From: Mercenaria mercenaria
Lineage: Eukaryota > Mollusca > Bivalvia > Venerida > Veneridae
Assembly (NCBI RefSeq): GCF_021730395.1
Contig: NW_026463301.1
Span: 1 to 64,000 of the forward strand
Direction of reading: 5' to 3'
Length of the DNA stretch: 64,000 nucleotides
The notes beneath the pieces were generated by a model. The model did no database searches. It saw only the letters and a program-made list of their open reading frames with translations, and had not been told where the DNA came from. Positions 23,885 through 37,200 of this stretch are shown piece after piece; position 1 is the stretch's first letter, and every line of letters starts with the position of its first letter. Position numbers and translations under genes: made by a program.

Positions 23885-24268
23885 GGTACATCATGTGGTA
23901 CATGCACATAATGTAGTATATGTACATCATGTAGTATATACACATCATGTAGTTTATGTACATCATGTAGTTTATACACATCATGTGGTATATGAACATC
24001 ATGTAGTATATGTACATCAAATAGTATTTGTACACCATGTAGTATACACACCTCATGTAGTATACACACATCATGCAGTTTATGTACATCATGTAGTATA
24101 TACACATCATGTAGTGTATGCACATAATGTAGTATATGCACATCATGTAGTATATACACATCATGTAGTATATACACATCATGTAGTTTATGAACACCAT
24201 GTAGTATATGTACATCATGTAGTATATACACATCATGTAGTATTAGTAACCATGTAGTATATGTACAC
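23885..24268. repeat. 18-bp minisatellite, about 21 units
   Basis: Repeated TACATCATGTAGTATATG and variants with an 18-bp period. Since 18 is divisible by three, three overlapping ORFs of 120-160 codons run through it on both strands; these are His/Tyr/Val/Met-rich repeat artefacts. The array abuts the 155-bp satellite that follows. Confidence 0.95.
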
Positions 24269-25427
24269 CTAGTTTTTGATCCAACATGACCCAGATTCAA
24301 ACATGACCTAGAGATCATCAATACTAACATTCTGATCAAGTTTCATAAAGATTGGGGCACAAATGTGGTCTCTAGTGTGTTCACAAGCTATTCCTTTGAC
24401 CTGATTTACTGACCTAGTTTTTGACCCCACATAACCCAGTTTCGAATTTGACCTAAAGATCATCATTACTAACATTCTGACCAAGTTTCTAAAATATTGC
24501 GGCACAAATATGGTCTCTACAGTGTTCACATGCGGCTCTCAGTCACAAGCTTTTCCTTTGATCTGACACTACCTAGTTTGACCACTAGTTTTTGACCAAG
24601 ACATCAGACTAACTCGACCATGTTTCAAATACTGTGACCTTAGACTATGACTATCCCAAGACCTAACACTTCTGACCATCTGTTTCATAAGATGGATAAA
24701 AATGTGGTCTCTAAGTGTTCACAAGCTTTTCCTTTGATCTGACCTACTGACCTAGTTCTTGACCCTACCTGATCCAGTTTCAAACTTGACATAGAGATCA
24801 TCAAGACTTACATTCTGACCAAGTTTCATAAAGATTGGGTCTAAAATGTGGTCTGTAGAGTGTTTACAAACTTCTCCTTTGATCTGACCTACTGACCTAG
24901 TTTTTGACCCCCACATGACCCAGTTTCAAACATGACTTAGAAATCATCAAGACTTACATTCTGACCAAGGTTCATAAAGATTGGGTGAAAGATGTGGTCT
25001 CTAGAGTGTTCACAAGTTTTTCCTTTGATCTGACCTACTGACCTAGTTTTTAACCCCACATAACCCTGTTTCGAACTTGACCTAGAAATCATCAAGACTT
25101 ACATTCTGATAAAGTTTTATAAAGATTGGGTTAAAAATGTGGTCTCTAGAGTGTTCACAAACTTTTCCTTTGATCTGACCTACTGACCTAGTTTTTAACC
25201 CCACATGACTCAGTTTCACACTTGACCTAGAGATCATCAAGACTAACATTCTGACCAAGTTTTATAAAGATTGAATCTCAAATGTGGCCTCTAGAGTGTT
25301 CACAAGGCAAATGTTGACGCATGACGGACGACGCACGACTGAGGATGCACGACGGACGCCGACGGACGCCGGACAATGACTGGTCACAATAGCTCACCTT
25401 GAGCACTTTGTGCTCTGGTGAGCTAAA
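24269..25427. repeat. Tandem satellite, ~155-bp units, with terminal hairpin
   Basis: About seven units, each with CTAGTTTTTGACCCCACATG, ACCTAGAGATCATCAAGACT and GTGGTCTCTAGAGTGTTCAC. The array ends in a GACGGACGCCGGAC-type stretch and a hairpin at 25390-25425 (TAGCTCACC ... GGTGAGCTA). This arrangement of satellite units with a fixed hairpin terminus suggests a non-autonomous mobile element carrying an internal tandem array. Confidence 0.85.
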
Positions 25428-25955
25428 ACAACCTTGGGAAAAGTTCCGCCCTAAAGTGATGTATATTTGTCATGAAGATCCATCAAAGGGTTGCTTTGTT
25501 TCTTGTACCTTTATTAATTTTAAAAGAATTAAAGGACAATAACTCTGCAATTACTAAGAGATACTGAGGAAAGTTATGAATGCATAATCGCCCTATAGTT
25601 GTGTTTAATGTCATGGAGATGTTGTTTTGTGGGAATATATTGATTGTTAAATAGATGAATTAATAATTTTGTGACGTGTAGAAATTCTAGCTATAAACTT
25701 TTTAACATTTTAAGCATTTTCATATTTTTCAAATCAAGGGGAAAAGTCTACTTTTACTGGGTCAAGGAGGATAACACTAAATGTGAGCAAAGGTCATGTC
25801 TTAATTAATAATTATTTGAGGTTCGGTGATTCTTTTTGAATTGTGAGCATTTTTAATTTCGGACAGAACGACGCACGCATGGACGGATGGACGAACATTC
25901 AGACGGACAACGCCAAAACAATATCCCTCCGTCTTTGGTGGAGGATAATAATAGC
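25428..25955. repeat. Dispersed repeat with GACGGAC terminal part
   Basis: Begins AACCTTGGGAAAAGTTCCGCC and contains AAAGGACAATAACTCTGCAA, wording typical of bivalve dispersed repeats. It ends in GACGCACGCATGGACGGATG and TCCGTCTTTGGTGGAGGATA. It has no coding capacity and directly adjoins the preceding satellite. Confidence 0.6.
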
Positions 25956-26900
25956 AGACTCCGTTTGAATTAGAAGAGATAATAAAATGGGTAACACCCC
26001 TACAGCACCCTAGCACCGGCATAATTCTCAGCAAGTAATCACAAAATATTGATGTTATCTATTAAACTCATTGATATAAAATAACTTTGCTCTACAGGTT
26101 CTTTCTATTGACACTTTTAAATCATCAAATCGAACGAGATATTCCATTAAATTATCAACAGTATTCAAAGTGTTACCACATTTCCCGGCCTGTTAATAGA
26201 TATTATGTAGGAAACTAATTATCTTATTTTAGATCTTAGAGGTTAAGACTGGATCATACGCGCACCAATTTGACTTGGAGAGGTCACGGAACAGCCCATG
26301 TACACCCATTGGCATTTAAATGTCACCTTGAATGTACCTGCTAATCTTACTGAAAGAAAGGTGAAAAATAAGTGTAAAGTAAATAAATGCTTGCATATTA
26401 TTCTTATTGTCTTAAAAGTTCTTTTTGTATACAAGCAGAACATGGAAATGTGATATTTATTGACAAAATAAGTTTTGCTATTAGCCACAATATACGAGAT
26501 CTAGAATCAAAATAATTCCATTAAATCCATAAGTCCATTTGTGGACTTTACGATCAAGTTAAGATCATTTATGTGAAGAACGGTATGCCAAAGGCTGATG
26601 CTATCGAATGCAAACCGAGCCATTTATGAATATAAATAATTTTCTTTTATTTAACTCTAGTTATTGTTTGTTTTGCTCTACTTTGGCCTTCTTACAATTA
26701 AAGCTCAAATGCGAATGATACAGTGACATTTAATTAAGTTAATTAAAATATCAAAAGCTTTGATGCACATGTAGTATGTTGGATCTTAAATATTCTCATT
26801 TTACTTGTAAGATTACAATCCAAAACTTGATTTTACTACCGGAACTAAAGCTATGAAATACTACAGCGTGAAATTGTCAGTTTCAGTTTTCTAGAACATT
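25956..26900. other. Downstream region of the HEPN-NACHT gene
   Basis: Probably includes the 3' UTR of the minus-strand gene ending at 26901. A minus-strand AATAAA-like signal lies near 26646-26651, but no cleavage site can be fixed. No other gene is seen. Confidence 0.4.
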
Positions 26901-28220
26901 TCATTTCTTTGTCCTAAATCTCAAATAGCATGTATGCTCTGAAAGTACTTCAAACAGTTTCTTGTTTTGTCTGATATAATTATAGAATATATCTCTGTCC
27001 ATGTTACTGATGCCAGATAGTGTATCCACCTGACATAGAACAGACTGTTGGAGAGTGAGAAGGCTATCAACAAATGTACACCAGGTTTCCATGTCCATTG
27101 TGACTCGATACAACTCAATATGTGTAAGCTGTCTCATACCAGGTGCTACAGATAAAGCACCAGCTTTAATTTCTACACAATGCAGAACTAGCTTTTGTAA
27201 GACCTGCAAAGTCTGTACAGCCGAATTCATTTTGAGGTTGTATTCAGTACATCGTAAGGTGACCAGATCCCCTATACGAAGTTCAGTCAATTTATTGGCT
27301 TTGACCAGACAATAAAAATCTAACGTAGAGACACTGTAATCGTTTAAGGACATCACTTTAAGACATTTAGTGTTCACTTCAGATATATACACATGCTCAC
27401 AGTCAAAGAGTTCGTATCTTTCAAGCAAACCCTGTTTTGAAAGGTCAGCACTGTGACCGTCACAGTCATCTTGGGCACATACAACATGAGTCATTGTACA
27501 AATTCTCAACGACTTTTTCTCCAGCATCGACGAAAATAGTACAAAATAGCAATGAGGTAAGGTGATACCCCATATATTTACGTATTGAAGCCGAGACAGT
27601 TTTGTCACCCATTCCCATATTTCTTCATTTGATCTACCGCTTATATTCAACGATAACACATACTTTGGGACGATTCTATGTAAAAGAGATGTGCGTGTCC
27701 AAACATCAATGACAACATCAAGAAGATCTGCCACGATCTTATCACATGACTCGCATTCGATCAAACAATCTTCCATAAGTCGTTGTATGTGTAATGGTTC
27801 TTCTTCGTTACATAAAATAAGTCCATCATTTCTGTATCTTATCATGCGTTTATCCCTTCTTGCAATAGTTGAAATTAATTCAGAAAGTTCTCCAAGCAGA
27901 GATGGAGACAATCCACACACCATTTTAAATAGGTTTGATAACTGTAGTATATCTGCAACAGTTTTACATTTTCCAAAAACCTCTTTCAAAATAGTTTCCT
28001 TCTGCATTCTTTGTTTCGTCACTTTTGGAGATTTTTTGTGATGATAGTGACTAGATATATACAATGCGGCAAAGAATTCTAGGTAAGATTTGTGAATGAA
28101 TGCTAACTTGGTCTTCTCTTTTATTGGGTTGAAAGAATTTTCTTCTACTAGGACGCCACATTGAATTAATTCATTGATATCAGCATTTGACATACCTTTC
28201 TTCTGAAGGTTTAATCGACC
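26901..28220 (-). CDS. HEPN-NACHT gene, exon 5, C-terminal LRR-like part
   Basis: In the same frame as the NACHT part and directly after the TAA; it stays open for 439 codons to TGA at 26903-26901. The first Met is at 28193. KTKLAFIHKSYLEFFAALYI is the conserved helix that follows the NACHT module in NLRs. The later part has irregular leucine-rich repeats (LTELRIGDLVTL, LQKLVLHCVEIKAG, LTHIELYRVTM). The uninterrupted frame after the stop, with family-like sequence on both sides, suggests that the stop is recent. A paralogous fragment is at 11407-12006. Confidence 0.85.
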   Translation of the reverse strand, partial: GRLNLQKKGMSNADINELIQCGVLVEENSFNPIKEKTKLAFIHKSYLEFFAALYISSHYHHKKSPKVTKQRMQKETILKEVFGKCKTVADILQLSNLFKMVCGLSPSLLGELSELISTIARRDKRMIRYRNDGLILCNEEEPLHIQRLMEDCLIECESCDKIVADLLDVVIDVWTRTSLLHRIVPKYVLSLNISGRSNEEIWEWVTKLSRLQYVNIWGITLPHCYFVLFSSMLEKKSLRICTMTHVVCAQDDCDGHSADLSKQGLLERYELFDCEHVYISEVNTKCLKVMSLNDYSVSTLDFYCLVKANKLTELRIGDLVTLRCTEYNLKMNSAVQTLQVLQKLVLHCVEIKAGALSVAPGMRQLTHIELYRVTMDMETWCTFVDSLLTLQQSVLCQVDTLSGISNMDRDIFYNYIRQNKKLFEVLSEHTCYLRFRTKK

Positions 28221-31200
28221 TTATGTGCTTGTATTCATGTTTGAAGTTAAGACTTCAAGTGCAACTTGGCCTAGAAGAAACAAACTCTGTTTCTTGACTT
28301 CACAACTCGAAAATCTATTTAAAAGCTTTGGCAGCTGCAAATCTTTATACTTATCAGGTACACCAATGTCATAGTCACCGAGGACCTTGACATCTTTGTT
28401 TTGTGACCAGCTAAGCATTATGTTTACAAGGTGACTATAGGTATCACTGACCGAATTTCCAATTTCATTTCCTGTGTAGTACATCCATACGAGTTGTTGC
28501 AAGAGTAAAGGTGTTCTCTCTAGATGTCCTCGTCTGAAGTTCGCGGCTTTCTTTATGAAATTCTTGGAACATACATCTGCTTTGTTTAATTTCGACATAT
28601 ATTTATCAGTAAAATATTGAACTGACTTTGAATTCACTCCTTGTAATTTTATTTTTTGGTCACATTCTGTGGATTTCAAGTTAAGAATTCCTTTTGCCGA
28701 CCCTCGAGATAATGTAATGAACGTGGAATGCTTTGCTCTATCTCCTTTTGGTATTCCAAAACTCACATGCGGAAAGATAGGTGTGTCTTCTGGAGGATTC
28801 CATTCATCTAGACCATCAATAATGATAAGGCAACGTTCTGACTCTTGCTCTATTATCCTGTCTATCAAATCATCGGAAGCAAGATCTGCATCTGTGGCAA
28901 TTACTTTGATCATTTCTGTTACATCTGAGGTCAACCCGGACATACTCCGCAGAGGTATAAAGAAAAGGAAGTCAAAGTTTCTCATCTCTTGGATATCTGC
29001 ATTGTTTTCATCTAGGAAAGGATCAACGCTATATTGATAGTCACTGTCGAACTCTGACCCCGGAGTTGGCTTCACCGACCATTCAGTTAGGTTTGTCTCA
29101 GATTCAGAAATATCATCATGTATGTCACTTGCATCAGACACGCGGGGTTCACGGTTCTTCCCACTGGAATTGGAAATAACATTGTAGTCATATACATAGT
29201 TTGTACTAGCCGAAAATCCATTTCGATAGTAGTCAGTGATATCGCGCTCATCAGTGTTACTAAATATATCGGAAACAGAATGTTCTTGAAACAAAACATT
29301 GGTAGTAACTGTATCAGAAACACTTGTGTCGGTAAACATGTTACTGGTAACAAAATGTCCTTGAGTGTTATCATTGTCATTGTAATTGCAAGAATCGCCG
29401 GTTATAGTTTTACACCAGTTCTGAATCATCATTTTACAGAAAGAACTTTTCCCTGCTCCAACGTCGCCTAGTATATAAATATTTTTATGCCTTTTGTCAT
29501 TGGTTTGAAATATATCTCGATAGCGGTGTATAGTCTTCCACTCAGATGTGCTCACTGTACAACATTTCGACGTAGATGCCTTATGTTGGTGTTGCATGTT
29601 AACTTGAACAGCCATTTCTGGTGAAACATATACTTCCTCAATATTAACGTCGTTCTCTTGTAGCTTTAATGGTGAGATAGACGTTTTCACATAATGTTTC
29701 TGATATAATTTCACTAAGTTATCTTGAAGTGCTGAAAAATAAATATATCTTTGTCACTTATTTTAGAAATAGTGTTCAAGATATTTTCAAAATATTTAAA
29801 CAAAAATGACTGTGTTTGAGTTCATACCAAAACGTTATGACCCGCTGCATGATGATACATTGCAGTCATTGAGAGGTTTATAAAAGAAAGTACGTATTGA
29901 TCTTTTTGGTTATTGAAATATTTCTAAACGTGTGCTAAATTTCAAAAAAGTACTTTTAATAATTTTTAGATATTAGAAAAATAACAAATGACGGGCTAGC
30001 TTCTTTGTTCAATATATGAACGGTGAACATGATGATTTTATTCAATGATAAGATGATATAAAAGACTACCATGTTTTGCTTGAACGTATTTCAACTGTTT
30101 CTGATGGTGGTCACGTATATCGTCCAGTTCGTCTTTCGTACCAACTTTCTCAGCGAGTTGCTGAAAAACAAACGTTCAATGAAGCTAACAAAAGACTTGC
30201 TTATTGTTGTATTAGGTCTTGTCCTAAAGTTTTACCTTTAACAAGATTATACCAAGTCAACATTTACAAAAATGTAATACTATCTAAACGCAGGTCTGGG
30301 ATATAAAATGAATAACTATAATAGTTCGATGTGTAACGTTAAATGCATATGAAAGAACTTAAGATCTTAATTCCATACAATAAGTATCAGCGGAAATTAA
30401 AGAATTCAACGTCCGACAGTGGCCCACAACATAAAGTTACGCTATAGTTATAAAAGTTAATCGAAATTCTTATATTGTTGTTCACGAGCCTCGTTACCAC
30501 AAAAAAACAGTTAGCCAGTGAAAGATTCTTATAATCGAACTTTTTCATTAATGTAAAATAGTATAACTTTGTGGTGTAAAAGAATTACATTTATCTCTGC
30601 TGACGCCAGCTGGGCTGGCAAATTCAACCCTACCGTTCATCGCGGGCGTGCACCTGGGTAGAAACACCGACCTTCCGCAAGCCAGCCGGATGGCTTCCTC
30701 TCAGGAAGATTTCACCGCCCCGTGTGAGGCTCCAACCCATATTGATAAGAGCCAAGTGATTTGCAGTAAGCGACATAAACGACACAGCCACGGAGGCCCC
30801 ATCGATCCAGTCAAAGTCCATCAGACATATACTATTCCCCGGTCTGTGCAAGAGTTTATCCCTGACAGTGTTAATTGTCTCCAACATTCGCGTCAAAGCT
30901 AGGGTCATCCGAGGCGAGTAGGCAAGGTCTATGACTTCAGATCACTTGCATCCTACCTCTGCGGGGTTGAGTCAAGAGCCCACCCTTATCTGGAATACTA
31001 TCAGGAGGGGAAAATGGGTTATATTATCTCAATTTGGTCGGTGTGAGTTATAAACAAACCGTTCGCTAAGAATGTTGCAGAAGTCTGTGGATACTACTTG
31101 ATTAGGGTAGCGGAGCTTCAATGATACAGGACAGTTTCAGAGCGAATACGTTTTCTTCGTATACTATTTGGTCATCCTTCGCCCATAACAGAAAATTACT

Positions 31201-34200
31201 TTTTCAACAACCAAAATAAGCCGAAATCGCATATGGACAATACGTAATCGAATGGAAAATGCCGAGTGTCATTACAGGTACGCTACCTCAATAGCAATAA
31301 GCTGAATTCTATTCAAGATAAGGCCTTTCTTAATTGAAAAGTCAGTAATAGCTTCCCATTTCCATACAAAACATTTTTGGTACACGTGGACAAAAACAGC
31401 TTACACGCTATATTCCTCCCGGTCAAAAGACAATAGGTAAGGGTAGATTTCTCGGAAGCACAGAGCACCTAAAACACAGCCTCAGAGCCACGCATTAGCA
31501 AAGTAGGCCCACAACAAAAAGAAGCTGTAATGGAAAAATATTGCAGACGGGTTGCTTTAAACATTTAACAAGGACATATTACTTTATGTGAAATATAGAC
31601 AGAGGGTGAGAAAGTGGTAAAAAGGTGGGGTGGGGGCAGGAATTTTAAGAGGAAAGGAAAACAAGGATGAAAATATAAAGGGAATGCAACGTTCCTTAAT
31701 AACAGCACATTACAACGTAAACGCAGACACTCGTGTACCACAACCAAATACACAACCATACACAACTAAATAACAAAGAAAACAGTATGGCACCGTCTTA
31801 GACTCACAATCACACAAACGTCACATATTGAAAAGAATAATTGCTAAACTGATTTTGAATGCTTAAGCAAAATTTCTGGGCTTAAGAGGTAAGGGGTTCA
31901 TGTACTGACTATAGATGTTCACGCTATGAAGTTAAAGGCCGTAGGTCCCCAAAAATAATTTAGCTATTAAATGATTGGAAACAACTAATACTCTTAGGAT
32001 TAAATTTATCGCCATTTTTTCACTCATAAAAAGACACAGAATGCCATTATCTCAACTGCTATTTTCTCTAGTTCTTGATCGGAAACTTAATCGTCAGATG
32101 GACACAAAACAGGCAGATCGAAATACGCAATACTGTAATCTCCCTAAAATTGGAATCGTATTAAGTATGCATGCAGGTTTTTCTTTCCGAAGCGGAGTGA
32201 AATTATACTTAAACACGGATTGAGCACTTTGTAAAAGTTAGGCGAACATTCGACCATGGTTTTTTAAATATAACCCATTGTGTTTTAAGGTTATAAGTAT
32301 TCTTCAATGGCTTTAAAAGCTATGAAATAGTACGAAATCTGAAGTTCATCCCTTCATTTCTGACATTAAGCTTAGTCCATTATAAACGAAACGTGACCTT
32401 TCTGACTTCAACATTCCGTTGTCAAGATTTTAATAAAAACAAATAAGAGGTTAAAAGATAAATGGAACGGACAGAAATCGAAGCCTCAATCGTTTAAAGT
32501 GCATAAGTGACATACTTTAGATTGACAACTGAAATATGTGTTTACATGTTTCCTGATCAGATAAACATTCCACAAGTTTTATTGGTACCCTTTAAATGAA
32601 TGAGAAAATATGAAGCGGGTGGCGAAATTGGGACCTACTGTGGTTTTGATGCACAATGTGAAAACTATACCATTCCATTTTCTATAGGGGACAGAGAGAT
32701 TCTCTTCGTTGGTGTAATTCCCAAACACCCCTGACAGGAAGAAGGTGCTTATCTACGTGTATTCAAATATGACAGTAAAGACTCTTTCATAGCTACATTA
32801 TCATATATCCATTTCGTGCAGATACTTATATGGAGGATAATATATGAAAAAGAAAAACTGTATGGATGGGGTAAATATTCGATTTAAATATGGAATCGGT
32901 ATGTCAACAAACTATGGGTCATTAACACATATCAAATAATTGTTTTAGAAGCATACTTGAAAATATGCAAACATATATTTTAAATCGATTAGTCTAGAAA
33001 ATCCGATCTACCCTTGTGAACACGGGTTACTCCAATTGCAAATGAGACCTATACCGCCAGTTGTAGAAAAGTACTTTATTCCAAAAAGGTTTTATTCATG
33101 AGAGATTTTCGTCAAAAAACAAAAATCAGACACGAAAAAAGAAAGAGGAACTGAAACGATTTCATGAAATTTTAAATAACCTTCACGAAGACGTTAGTTT
33201 TAGCATCTATTCCAGTGAACAACAATACTCAACAAATTAGAGACCCATCAGTAAGACAACTACCTGTAAGCAATCATATTGCTGTACAAAAGAGCCATAT
33301 TTACATGATTCACATTTTATCAAATGAAAATGCTTGATTTACAACAGAAAAATACTTCACCGACTGTTTTAAACTGAAATTTCACAGGATACGGATAAAC
33401 ATATAGTTTGAATATATTTTCACAAGTCATTGATATTAACAAACTGCTGTGGTTTTATTTTGTTGGGTTAAAAGGAACACCGACTCTATGTCGAATCATA
33501 TTGCGACTTTTCATCCTTTCGCACTGGAGGAAGACCTAATGTGCCCCTCCGGCAATTATTTTAAGGACGGGCGGCAGTTAGATTGAACCAACCAGCTGGA
33601 TGACTTTTTCACGTAAAGCAGTTCTTCATCCAAAGCGGGATTATGAATGCACAACAATGAGGATACAGCGATTGAAAGTCAACGAACATCACCGAGTGCT
33701 CGCGGAGACTCAAACTACCGTCTGATGTTTACTATCATTTTATTACAACTAAGAAAAATATCAAACAGGGAATGTCACGCACCAAAAACGTAGCCTCCTC
33801 AAAACGAAACCCCCAGCACGCAGACGCGTGCACCACACACACATACATACACACACACCCAAAGCCAACACATAAGGACAAAACGAACAACACACACGTA
33901 CACAAAGCCAACACATAAGACGAAACGAACAAACAAAGGAACACAGTGGGGCACGTAAATAATTCATAAATAATTCAACTGCTAACCTTTTTAATAGTAG
34001 CTATTTCCGACTCAACATGTCCGACTCTCTCATACAATGTACCAGTATGGTTGGTTAAATCTTCCAAAGCACCTTGAACGGCTTTCCGTGTCTTTTCATC
34101 AATGTTTCTCGTGGCTTCTGCAGTTTTCTGACTTATGTCATCTTTTGCATCTTGAATTGTTTGTGTTAATTCCTTTGATTTTTTCGTAATGGATTGTAGA

Positions 34201-37200
34201 GCAGCTCGGCATACTTCGACCTCGTTGTGGGTGGTGATGATAAAATTTTCTTTCTTCAGCTGACACAGATATTAATTGGATAGTTCGCTACTTCCATTAA
34301 ATAATTTCAAAGCAGCAAACAGACAAATGCAAGTTTAGTTTCAAATTATAAAGAGACGTTATTCAATTAGAACAAGTATGCATTGTAGGTATAGTCCATT
34401 CGAATAATATAGTGTTAGACGAAGCAATGAAACATATTCAGAAAAAAATAATATGTTGTGGCCATTTTTTGAAATGGTTAATTTATAATTACATATGATA
34501 TAATTTTGTTATCATAACAGTAGCTTGATCTGGGATACTGTATTCGCCTCGAGTGGAGTTTTGGCAGATCGGATCTCACGAGGCGCGCAAGTGCCGAGTG
34601 TGATCCGACTTTGAAAGATCAACGAGAGCCGAATACAAAATCCAAGATCTAGCTGCTGTTATAATGACCCTTTTTATTATATAGTTTTTTGTTTGTTGTT
34701 TAGTTATTGAACGGAATCTTCAATGTTTATCGTATAGTACGGATTTTTTTCTGCCTGTTCATATTTAATTGCGAAATACAAGCCGATATTTTTACAGAAT
34801 TTATATAGGTATAAAATAAACGATAATCAGGAAATACAAATAAATCAAGAAGAATTAAAATATGGTTTATATAACCATACCTGCATGAGCTTGCAGACAG
34901 CTTGTTGAGCTTCATGCCTTGCTTTAAGTTCTTTCTCATCCTCAAGAATTGCAATGATATCATCTATACACCCATTTAAATCTTCGTCTTCCATTTCCAT
35001 AGAAGCAGAATGGACCAATTTATTTCTTCTTTGTAGAGTCTAATAATGCAAAAAAAAATCATCTGTTTATAAACTGTTATAATGTCCGGACGTAATGCAA
35101 GAACAATGACAACATGCCAGGTTTGAAAATATATTTCATTTCTATAAATCGGATACAAAAAAATATTGGAATCACTATGTTCTACCCTTGGTCTAGTATC
35201 AGTCCTTCTGTCTGTCCGTCAATCTCTCCGCCCATTATTTTCACATGTAAGGGACTTTTTGTTTTTGTTCATATTTGGACAAAGATCAAATTCATGTAGC
35301 ACTGTCAGAAAGATATAACAATCCAACTTGAAATGCTTAAAAGCAAATAAAGGAAGAGCAAAAGTGATTTCAATTCCGTAAGGACCTTTTTACACTAAAG
35401 ACTTTGTATTGATAAAATCTATAAGAAGATTTTTGTAAGTACATTGCGACATACTATCACTATTATGCCTCTGAGAAACTAATAAAAAGCAACTCATAAT
35501 GACATATCCGGTTATTAATGGTTGGGACTCATTACCAAAAATTCTGAATGTCCAATAGAATACTCTAATTCGTAACTAAATGAAGAATATCTAATGATGT
35601 TTTCAAGTCAATTGCATTTTTTTTCAACTACCGGTATTAGATTTGTGTTTGGGTTTGGTTAAAAGTCACACCAACACAATTTTAGGTCATATTGCGACTT
35701 TTCAGCTTTGATGGTGGATGAAGACCCGATCGCCCATTCCTGCATTATTTCGAAATGGGCGGACACCTGGGTAGAAAAAACAACCTTTTTAAGCAAGCTG
35801 GGTAGCTTCCTCACATTAGGAATTCAACACTGTAAGTGAGGCTCGACCAGCATCGATGAGGAGCAAGTGATTCGAAGTCAGCAACCTTAACCACTCTGTC
35901 ACGGAAGCCCCCTTCTAACTTTTAGAAGTTTGTGTTGTTTTTCAACAGCTAGTATAAATTTAATGTCACAACCAGCATTATGTGCATCAGATGAGATTAT
36001 GTTGTTATTTTGGTACATGTTTCTAGCTGAACCAAAATATAGCTTTGTCATATTTTTGTAACTTTCTAAGTGGCACTGACAGTCGGCAAAATAGAATTGA
36101 ATTATTGCCTTTGACGAATCAGATTCCGAAAATCAATGAATACAATTATGATTTTGTGTTTTTTGCTTTCAAGCATGATGAAAATCGATTGGAGATGCTC
36201 ATTTTTTATTACTCTTTGGCAAATTGTCAAATTATGATTGTATACATGCAGGACGAGACACATCACTATGCAGTTTTATTCGTGTTTATAAAATATACAT
36301 TACGATGCAATGTACTAATGTTACACCATCATTGATATTTGTATACTTTATAACGAATACTGTTTCTACAAGTCCATTTTGTCTACAAAATAGATGGGTA
36401 CAATGAAAGTCACAAATAATACATATTTTCAAATGAGCATAAAACATGTAAGGTTCTACTAAGTTCCCTCATTTAATCAGTGACATTCCATACAACTCCA
36501 GTCATTATACCTCAGGCTCTGGTATAGAATGATAGCATAAGGAATAATCTGCAAGGTGTTTCTTTTTGATACAAAATTCAAGTCCTGTTCTGATCCATCT
36601 GAACAATAAAATTCATTAAAAAAAAGAATCAAAGTATTTCTAAGTGAATTTCATTGTAAGGGATTCAGTGTAGAGACACAGGCCCATGCATGTCTCAGGC
36701 TCGAGACTAATGAAGGTATTAATTAGTACTTCAGTACCTGACATGTTAAGTGTTTCTTTCTATTTATCACATGTTTGACGTCGTGGTAAAGAAATAAAAC
36801 AATTACATAAATTTGGTATAGCACTAGTGTAAAAATGCTTTGATATTGACGTCGCCTTAATTAAGTATAGGAGACGTCGGGCGAATTTATTGGTCTTATA
36901 GATACAGAAAGAAGAAATTTCGATGTTTCTGCAGGAAAAGTTTTCAAGTAATTAAAAAAAAAATATTACCTTTGTGTCTTTCCACACTGAATTTATTTTA
37001 CTCGTTGAATAAAATTGATAAAATGCTCGACAGGTAGCATTTTATTATTTTAATCAACCCGTTAAATAAATTCAATATGAAAAGACACTCATGTAATGTC
37101 CTCTATTCAACAAAAATTATGCATCTTGCATACCAACTACAAATACAGAAAACAACAATATACTGAGATGACTGGATAGAAAACAGATAATATTGTTCAT

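Noticed and set aside
23857-24339. Three ORFs of 120-160 codons
   Set aside because: Readings of the 18-bp minisatellite on both strands.
30076-30306. Plus-strand 76-codon ORF
   Set aside because: Shadow of exon 4 of the minus-strand gene.
36511-36598. 88-bp exon candidate in intron 1 of the HEPN-NACHT gene (minus) with AG and GT ends
   Set aside because: Its length is not a multiple of three and exon 1 ends in phase 0, so inclusion reaches a stop after six codons. Joining exon 1 directly to exon 2 keeps the family sequence. It could still be a poison exon.
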